Source: Protonemura montana (lineage: Eukaryota > Arthropoda > Insecta > Plecoptera > Nemouridae). Taken from it: a stretch of DNA of 64,000 nt. Position numbers and translations under genes: made by a program. The notes beneath the pieces are model-generated. The model saw only the letters and a list, made by a program, of their open reading frames with translations, had not been told where the DNA came from and searched no databases. The stretch is taken from the NCBI GenBank assembly GCA_947568835.1, contig OX387603.1:16206651-16270650 (forward strand). Reading direction: 5' to 3'. Within the stretch, counting starts at the first letter, position 1; every line of letters begins with the position of its first letter. Positions 58,339 through 64,000 of this stretch are shown here, in pieces.

Positions 58339-60108
58339 TCACGGCGACGACGAAATTTCCATGTCCAACTCCTTGTCTGGTACTCCCCGATCCTCTGGGC
58401 TTTGTTCCTCATCGTCTCGCTCGCTTCGCTCTGAACTTCCGGAACCGCTCCTCGAGTCATCGTACTTTTCCGGTTCCCTATCGTCCCGAGGACTCTGCTC
58501 GCAAGCATCGTCTTCTACCTCGATATCTGCAGCACGGTCATCATCATCCTTATCTCTATCGTCCTGCTGATCTTCGTCATTGTTTTCCTTTTCCTCTCCT
58601 TTTTCCTCATCATCATTATCACCATCATCCTTATCATGATTATCATCTTGAGGGCTCCCTTTGTCATCATGCTTAACCTCTTTTGAGGCCTGCTTCTGCT
58701 CGCTTTCGGCTTCTGCGGCGTCAAAACCTTCCTCCTCCTCGTCGTAGTTTCGCGGCACCTTGCTTCCGGCCGCACTCGAGCTGCTCTCCTTGGCGCGGGA
58801 GTCGCCCGACGACCTACTCTTCTCCTTCTTCTTCGTGTCTCGCCGCGAGTGCTTGGGTGAAGAGCGCTTGCTTCGGCGTGACGGGGACTTGCTCTTGCGC
58901 CGCGATGGCGGCGGCGTCTTACTCTTGCGCCGTGAGTCATGGCCACGCTTGCGACCTGCAGACCGACGTCGGGAACGCGAGCGCGAGCGGTCGCGTGATG
59001 ACTTGCGCTTGCTCTTGCTACTTTCCTTTGACCTCTTATCCTTTGATCGGTCACTCTTACGATCGGAATCCCTGGTTTCAGATTTCTTTTCTAAATCCTT
59101 TGATTCGGATTTCTTTTCGACATCTTTTGATTCGGATTTCTTTTCGGTTTCTTTTACCTCGGTTTGCTTGTCACCCTCAGTAGTTTCTTCGTCACCTTCT
59201 TTCTTAACTTCGGAAACTTTCTCTTTGTCTTCTTTATTCTCATCTTTTTTTTCCTCTTTCTTATCATCTTTTCTGTCTTCTTTCTTTTCTTCTTTCTTGT
59301 CATCCTTCTTGCTATCCTTACGATCGTCCTTTCGATCTCGCTTATCGTCCTTTTTATCCCTCCGGCTCCTTGAAGATGATGACTTGGACTTGTTCTTGGA
59401 ACGCGATCGAGAACGCTTCCTAGACCGCGACCTCTTCCGAGAGCGCGACCTCTTCCTAGAGCTTGACCGTGACCGAATGGACCTCGAGGAGTGGCCCGGA
59501 CTCCTTTCTTTAGGCTTCCTTGGTGGCGACTTGGACCTCTTAGACCTGCCCCTTGACCGCGAGCGCCTTGATCTTCGTGACCTAGACCTCCTGGACCTGT
59601 CTCGTGATCTCGAGCGCCGGGACCGAGACCGGCTCCGCTTCTTCTCCTTGGCCAGCATGCCAATGACAGGGTCAATCGCTGCAGAGATCATGTTCTGAGC
59701 CTCCTTGACACGGGTCATAGCCTCTTCAATCTCGCGCTGTGCGGCCTCATTGCTCTTGGCCTGGGGCTTGGCGATGGCTTGCGTGGCGTGGTACACCTGG
59801 ATCGGTCGACCGGCTAAGGGGCGGCCAGTCAGCTGCAGGACGCGCGCAACGCCTGTCTGGTCTGTCAGCTCAACCAAACAGTACTTGCCCAGTGGGTCAT
59901 CGTCGCGCGTGCACATCTTGGCATACTTGACTTCGGCCGCCTCGCTAATAAGCTCTAGAAGCTGCTGCACAGTCACCGTGTCGTCCAGCTCGGACACGAG
60001 GAGCGTCCGCCGGATCTCCTCCACACGGCGGGCGTCGAGGCCAGCGGCCAGTGGTGGGTACGGCGGCAGGCCGAGCTCGATCAGCCGTGGATCATGCGTT
60101 GTTAAAAC
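58339..60108 (-). CDS. SREK1: SREK1-like SR splicing regulator, large last coding exon (5' exons off window)
   Basis: SREK1 (SRrp86/SFRS12) is a nuclear SR-related protein that modulates splice-site choice with other SR proteins. This 1770-nt exon starts after CTAG in phase 0 (GTT TTA ACA at 60108) and encodes 589 residues plus stop. Order: Pro-rich lead (LIELGLPPYPPLAAGLDA), RRM about residues 32-108 (RNP2 LLVSEL, RNP1 GKYCLVEL), the family segment EIEEAMTRVKEAQNMISAAI, RS domain 1, a Lys/Asp/Glu-rich block, RS domain 2 and an acidic C-terminus. RRM plus the following helix align well with human SREK1, including EIRRT. The first RRM and start codon must lie beyond base 64000, across a transposon-bearing intron. 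Low-complexity tracts may vary in length. Confidence 0.88.
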   Translation of the reverse strand, partial: VLTTHDPRLIELGLPPYPPLAAGLDARRVEEIRRTLLVSELDDTVTVQQLLELISEAAEVKYAKMCTRDDDPLGKYCLVELTDQTGVARVLQLTGRPLAGRPIQVYHATQAIAKPQAKSNEAAQREIEEAMTRVKEAQNMISAAIDPVIGMLAKEKKRSRSRSRRSRSRDRSRRSRSRRSRRSRSRGRSKRSKSPPRKPKERSPGHSSRSIRSRSSSRKRSRSRKRSRSRKRSRSRSKNKSKSSSSRSRRDKKDDKRDRKDDRKDSKKDDKKEEKKEDRKDDKKEEKKDENKEDKEKVSEVKKEGDEETTEGDKQTEVKETEKKSESKDVEKKSESKDLEKKSETRDSDRKSDRSKDKRSKESSKSKRKSSRDRSRSRSRRRSAGRKRGHDSRRKSKTPPPSRRKSKSPSRRSKRSSPKHSRRDTKKKEKSRSSGDSRAKESSSSAAGSKVPRNYDEEEEGFDAAEAESEQKQASKEVKHDDKGSPQDDNHDKDDGDNDDEEKGEEKENNDEDQQDDRDKDDDDRAADIEVEDDACEQSPRDDREPEKYDDSRSGSGSSERSERDDEEQSPEDRGVPDKELDMEISSSP

Positions 60109-60196
60109 CTAGTGGAATTAGGGTCAGTATCTTTTCTAATGATAGGGAGGTTTCTTGATGATAATGATTTTGGTTAAGGTACGTATGTAAATGGCA

Positions 60197-60670
60197 TGTG
60201 GGTCATTCCATGTGTAATCACTCACCTCAAACTTTGACCGACCCAGATTTTGATGAAAATTGGTATACTTGTTAAGTTTGTTGACTTAGGGGCTATTTTT
60301 TAATTTTTTTTTTTTTGGTCCAACCGTTCGGATATTACAAGGGGGGGAAGTTGGGGTCATTTTGCCCCCCGCGCGTGTAGTGACCACCCTTTCTACGCAA
60401 TATCTAGGGTTCTATGGGAGCTACAGAGCTGGGAAAAAAATCATCTGAAAGGTAATTTCATACCCTACCTGAATATGGAAACAAAAATGACGATATGTTA
60501 ATACGAATTTAATTGTGATTTTACACATCTGCATTTTCCAAAATGACCATATCGCTGATGAGTCATTTTTGATTTGCCTGATTTTTTTTCTATATGTACA
60601 GAACATACATATGATCATGTGTTCCAAAAATCAAGATGGGTGTTCTACTACTTTCCAAGAAAAAAAAATG
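60197..60670. repeat. Left terminal inverted repeat of the transposon
   Basis: Inner part 60500-60668 mirrors 63831-64000. The outer part has GGTCATTCCATGTGTAATCA and a G run (60341-60349). The exact outer end is estimated. Confidence 0.75.
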
Positions 60671-60805
60671 TTTTCTGCAAATTCATTCATAATATAAATT
60701 AATATGAACTGAATTTAAGACAACATTCAAGAAAATGATCATTACTTACAATCATAGCTACTATGAAGTACAAATTTGCATATCTTAAGAGAGATGTAGT
60801 TTACC

Positions 60806-63388
60806 TTATTGAGGTACATATTTTATAAGCCCTGCTGTTGCCCTGTTGGTGTCTGTAGCCGACAAAAAGTATGTTCGACCAGTTGCCGTGTTGGGGTCGG
60901 CCAGTGTTAAAACATCAGCAAAAGCTACAATTAGTTTGTCTTGTACACTGGGATAAAAATATGATGGAGCTGGTCCATGAGGGTGTAGAAAGTTGACTTG
61001 AAGTTCAAGAGACTGTGATGATTTTTCAAGAACACACGCTAGCCACCAGTCTTCGTTGTATGCTACAGTGATGAAACTGCCCACGTCTTTGAACTCAAAC
61101 TCGGGTATTTCTGCTGCTGTTGCTTCCTCCTCTTCTTCTTCTTCTTCTTCTTCTCCTTCTTCATTTTTCTCAACAATCTTCACAATGTTGATTTCTTCAG
61201 AAAGAGAAAAGTGTTTCACATGTAAGGAAGTTAGCGATTTTGGGTAGAACGCATGAAAGCTTCTTGTGCCTACGATAGTTTTTAATTCTTTGAATCGTTC
61301 TTTAAGTTTGATGCCATTTGCTGTAATCTCTTCATTGGCTACAAACACAAAATTTACAGTCCACACATTTTCTGTTGCCCACCGGTAAAAGTCTATCGGC
61401 GTCATTATTTGGTCGGCATATGGTTTCTGTAAACTTGCCCGTGCTGCATTTCGTTTTACAGTCCCACCAACTCCATCGCATGGTCCTTTACCGTGGGATG
61501 TGGCAAAAAAATGCCACTCAGCAGTTAGTTCGAAGTCAACTTCATGATGGCACAAGTTGGAAAAATTCTTCTTATTCTTATATTGGGCTGCCGCTCCATC
61601 AGAAAAGTAAATTAAATGGGATACATCCGAAATGTTTTGTTTCAGGTGTCTTATCAGGTGCTTTTGGAAAGTGTGCACAGTAACGGTGTCATGAGTTAGC
61701 GAGTCAGAAATGACAACGTAACTTAAATGTTGTATGTCTCGATCTTCAGGCTTAAAGTAACACACAAATGGGTGAAGGGTGCATTGGCTGTTATTCCAAT
61801 GGTAACCTTGTGCAGCATCCTGGAGCACAAAAGAATAATTCTCAGCGAAGTCGCCCACTACTAAAACTTCCCCTGGTTTAAGGTTGGCTTTCTTCTCCTG
61901 CATGAATGCCGCTTGCTGCCGTGCAATAAAATCATGATTTCTTAATAAAATGCATTTTTCAATAAAACAGTCAACAAACTCATCTGTAGGTTTCGTAATT
62001 GTCTCTAGGGTACATCTGTCTGTTGACAGCCACTGTTTATAAGTCACAGAGTCTATGAAATTTTCACTGAATGAGATTTCTAGCCATTCACGAAGTTCAT
62101 CGGTTCCCGGACAATTGCCACACTTTCCTACAAAGCAGTTGAGAAGCGGGGGGTTGCACATGAGGCTGGCAAGGCAGTGTTGGTATGATTTGATGGTACC
62201 GTCTGAAAGCAAAGGCAGCTTTGCTCCCAAAGCCATCAACTTAACGTTTTGGTGTATCGTACAGACACAGACAGAATGTGTCCCAGCTGCTCCTGCCAGA
62301 ACACAATGTTTGGGTCTGAGCTCTGCAAACTTCGAGAATCCAACCTTGATGTCAGGATATTTATCTTTGAAGCTGCGATACACTTCACTTAAGTTGCTTA
62401 ACACTAGTCTCTTCTGGCGGTGAACTCGATTGTCACCCACTTTAACCGAGACAAAATCTTTTTTACCCGGCATGACACGGCTTACATCATCATTTTCATA
62501 AAACTCTTCAATCAGTTGAATGCAATCAGGGGAAAGAGTTTTTCCTGCTTTTTGATTTGCAGATGGCAGTATCCCTTGGGCCTTTACTAGTTGTTTGGTT
62601 ATACGTACCAAATGGTTAGATGCATTGAACTCTTGCATTATTCTCTTAATGCTCCAACTTTTTGGAAGCACAGATAAAATTGTTATTTTCTCGCTTCTGG
62701 TACTCGTCTTAAACTTTTCTTTCAGTTGTGCTATTATCTCTGACCCATCACGGATGCTGTCCTTGCACTCCTCTGAAGATGTCAAATCTTCTTTGCTGAT
62801 TTCTTCATTACTGGGAGATACTAGTTCCAATCTCTTCTTTACACCTTGTGTTATTTCGCTGAACTTTCTTTTCGAATAAAACATAGATTTACCCTTTAGT
62901 TTGGTGGTATTAATAGGTGACACACCAAATGCAGCTAAAGACTGATTCACGGCATCTGCTTCACAGGGTATGTCCACGAAAGGTAGGTCAAGTTCAGTGG
63001 ATTTAGTTGGCGTTAGAACAGAAACGGTTGTTAGTTCCTTCAGCCTGAGCGAGAGCAGCTTACGGCAAGTTGAGCATAATTTCTTTCCAGGGATGAGGTC
63101 GGCAATCTCCAAGTATTTCGTCCTGGATGCTGCATTAATTTCTCTTAACCCATTAACTTTCACTATTCCACAGTGAGCCTGAAACGGATCGCAGCATAAC
63201 TTGTGGTGACAGCTATACAGACGAAGGAATTTCTTTTCATGTAAATGACACACGGTCTTCACATTATCACACTTAGTACGCAGAGCTAATGATAACTGCT
63301 GGTCACTATTGAAACTTTCAATGCTTTTAATCGCTAGATCTTCGATGGGTCCACATTCTTCTTCAAAGAACAGTCCAATTGAGCACAT
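60806..63388 (-). CDS. Transposase, 860 residues, DDE/RNase H-like
   Basis: This catalyses excision and insertion of the host element. The N-terminus (residues 40-108) is rich in Cys/His (C40, C47, C60, H61, H62, C65, C66, H72, C73, C105, C108), suggesting zinc binding to the TIR. The catalytic core shows VLVVGDFAENYSF (D513), LIYFSDGAAAQYKN (D597) and EWHFFATSHGKGPCDGVGGT (E624 or D638), in DDE/D-like order and spacing. Near the C-terminus lies a Glu tract coded by a GAA/GAG microsatellite (61131-61160 on plus). No stop or frameshift interrupts it. Similar proteins are common in invertebrate genomes as uncharacterised proteins. Start ATG 63388 is the first in frame. Confidence 0.8.
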   Translation of the reverse strand: MCSIGLFFEEECGPIEDLAIKSIESFNSDQQLSLALRTKCDNVKTVCHLHEKKFLRLYSCHHKLCCDPFQAHCGIVKVNGLREINAASRTKYLEIADLIPGKKLCSTCRKLLSLRLKELTTVSVLTPTKSTELDLPFVDIPCEADAVNQSLAAFGVSPINTTKLKGKSMFYSKRKFSEITQGVKKRLELVSPSNEEISKEDLTSSEECKDSIRDGSEIIAQLKEKFKTSTRSEKITILSVLPKSWSIKRIMQEFNASNHLVRITKQLVKAQGILPSANQKAGKTLSPDCIQLIEEFYENDDVSRVMPGKKDFVSVKVGDNRVHRQKRLVLSNLSEVYRSFKDKYPDIKVGFSKFAELRPKHCVLAGAAGTHSVCVCTIHQNVKLMALGAKLPLLSDGTIKSYQHCLASLMCNPPLLNCFVGKCGNCPGTDELREWLEISFSENFIDSVTYKQWLSTDRCTLETITKPTDEFVDCFIEKCILLRNHDFIARQQAAFMQEKKANLKPGEVLVVGDFAENYSFVLQDAAQGYHWNNSQCTLHPFVCYFKPEDRDIQHLSYVVISDSLTHDTVTVHTFQKHLIRHLKQNISDVSHLIYFSDGAAAQYKNKKNFSNLCHHEVDFELTAEWHFFATSHGKGPCDGVGGTVKRNAARASLQKPYADQIMTPIDFYRWATENVWTVNFVFVANEEITANGIKLKERFKELKTIVGTRSFHAFYPKSLTSLHVKHFSLSEEINIVKIVEKNEEGEEEEEEEEEEATAAEIPEFEFKDVGSFITVAYNEDWWLACVLEKSSQSLELQVNFLHPHGPAPSYFYPSVQDKLIVAFADVLTLADPNTATGRTYFLSATDTNRATAGLIKYVPQ

Positions 63389-63470
63389 TATGAATCTCTA
63401 AATAAAAGGTGCTTGAGAGCAAATTAGCTTCTATCCTCATCAACATGAGGCCAGAGACTGATTGCTTTAG

Positions 63471-63722
63471 TCCAGACAAGAAATTACCAAACTTTTTACT
63501 TGTAACCTGTTACAACTTGATCCATGATTCAGGAGCATGACAAACAATCTATAGTTGTATTCTAGGGAATACCATTTTAAGATTCTTGTAGATGCAAGTC
63601 CAGACAAGAAATGAACAAACTTTTGACTTCTATGAACTGTTTCAACTTGATCCATGATTTACAGGAATATGGCAAACAATCGATTTGTATTGTAGAGAAT
63701 AACATTTCAAGAACATGCAACT
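63471..63722. repeat. Tandem 128-bp direct repeat next to the transposase start
   Basis: Two diverged copies begin TCCAGACAAGAAAT (63471 and 63599). Both contain CAACTTGATCCATGATT and GGCAAACAATC or a close variant. They lie between the transposase ATG and the right TIR. Confidence 0.75.
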
Positions 63723-63830
63723 GTGCAAACAAAAATCAACTTTAATATAAAATATATGCCAGTGCTCTGATCACAATAATTGTGATCAAAATGCTGTTCT
63801 ACTGGCAAAAAGGCACTTTTTTATAGAAAA

Positions 63831-64000
63831 AATTTTTTTTCTTGGAAAGTGGTAAAACACCCATCTTGATTTTTGGAACACATGATCATATGTATGTTCT
63901 GTATATATAGAAAAAAAATCAGGCAAATCAAAAATGACTCATCAGCGATATGGTCATTTTGGAAAATGCAGATGTGTAAAATCACAATTAAATTCGTATT
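63831..64000. repeat. Right terminal inverted repeat, truncated by the window edge
   Basis: Contains GGAACACATGATCATATGTA and AATGACTCATCAGCGATATG, the inverse of the left TIR. Confidence 0.85.

Larger units (their letters stand above)
60109..64000. other. Intron of the SREK1-like gene, mostly transposon
   Basis: From the acceptor at 60109-60110 to the window edge there is about 90 bp of ordinary intron, then the DNA transposon. The SREK1 start exons are expected beyond the right edge. Confidence 0.6.
60197..64000 (-). mobile_element. DNA transposon with long TIRs, intact transposase (Sola-like?), right end off window
   Basis: The 860-codon transposase is flanked by long inverted repeats. 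Bases 60500-60668 and 63831-64000 are near-identical inverse copies (a few mismatches in 170). The left TIR appears to extend outward to about 60197 (GTGGGTCATTCCATGTG); the matching right part is beyond the window. Intact frame and matching TIRs suggest recent insertion. The GGGTCATTCCA terminus and the protein motifs remind me of Sola2-type elements, but I cannot confirm the superfamily. The target duplication is not visible. Confidence 0.8.

Noticed and set aside
58760..59698. 312-codon plus-strand open frame rich in Leu, Ser, Asp and Arg
   Set aside because: It is the complement of the RS-rich SREK1 exon; repetitive RS codons keep several frames open on both strands.
61056..61247. Plus-strand Ser-rich 63-codon frame
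   Set aside because: It is the complement of the Glu tract in the transposase.

Overview
The window is animal nuclear DNA with spliced genes, long introns and many short mobile elements. An arthropod is the best guess. The support is a short TTAGG array (the telomere motif of most arthropods), an arthropod-like CAP (antigen-5) protein and a TCAGT initiator-like site. None of these proves the clade. A motile-cilia gene means the organism makes axonemes, at least in sperm.

Region 1 (209-33623, minus strand) is the 5' half of a BAIAP3/UNC13D-type gene, a Munc13-family priming factor for dense-core vesicles. Ten common exons cover an N-terminal helix, the first C2 domain and the start of the Munc13 core. 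The rest lies off the left edge. Three possible first exons (9150-9233, 18060-18148, 33448-33623) each fit the phase of a downstream acceptor. An intronless secreted CAP gene (1118-1978) sits antisense inside one intron.

Region 2 (34709-57758, plus strand) is a complete CFAP43 gene. I resolved 27 coding exons; every junction keeps phase and the total is 4842 nt (1613 codons plus stop). A sequence matching the RFX X-box consensus lies 80-94 bp upstream of its ATG, as expected for a ciliary gene. One intron appears to be GC-AG.

Region 3 (58339-60108, minus strand) is the last, very large coding exon of an SREK1-type SR splicing regulator, convergent with CFAP43. The upstream SREK1 intron holds a DNA transposon (about 60197 to beyond 64000) with an intact 860-residue transposase and nearly identical long terminal inverted repeats. 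It is probably Sola-like, though the superfamily is uncertain.

Introns and spacers are dominated by repeats: a 5S-rRNA-derived SINE (five copies plus relics), tRNA-like elements (one with two tRNA-like parts in inverted orientation), several palindromic MITE families, simple repeats and a possible hAT remnant. There are no rRNA genes, convincing free-standing tRNA genes, CRISPR arrays or bacterial operons. Exon borders were read by eye from splice signals, phase and remembered family similarity; no search or transcript data were available.
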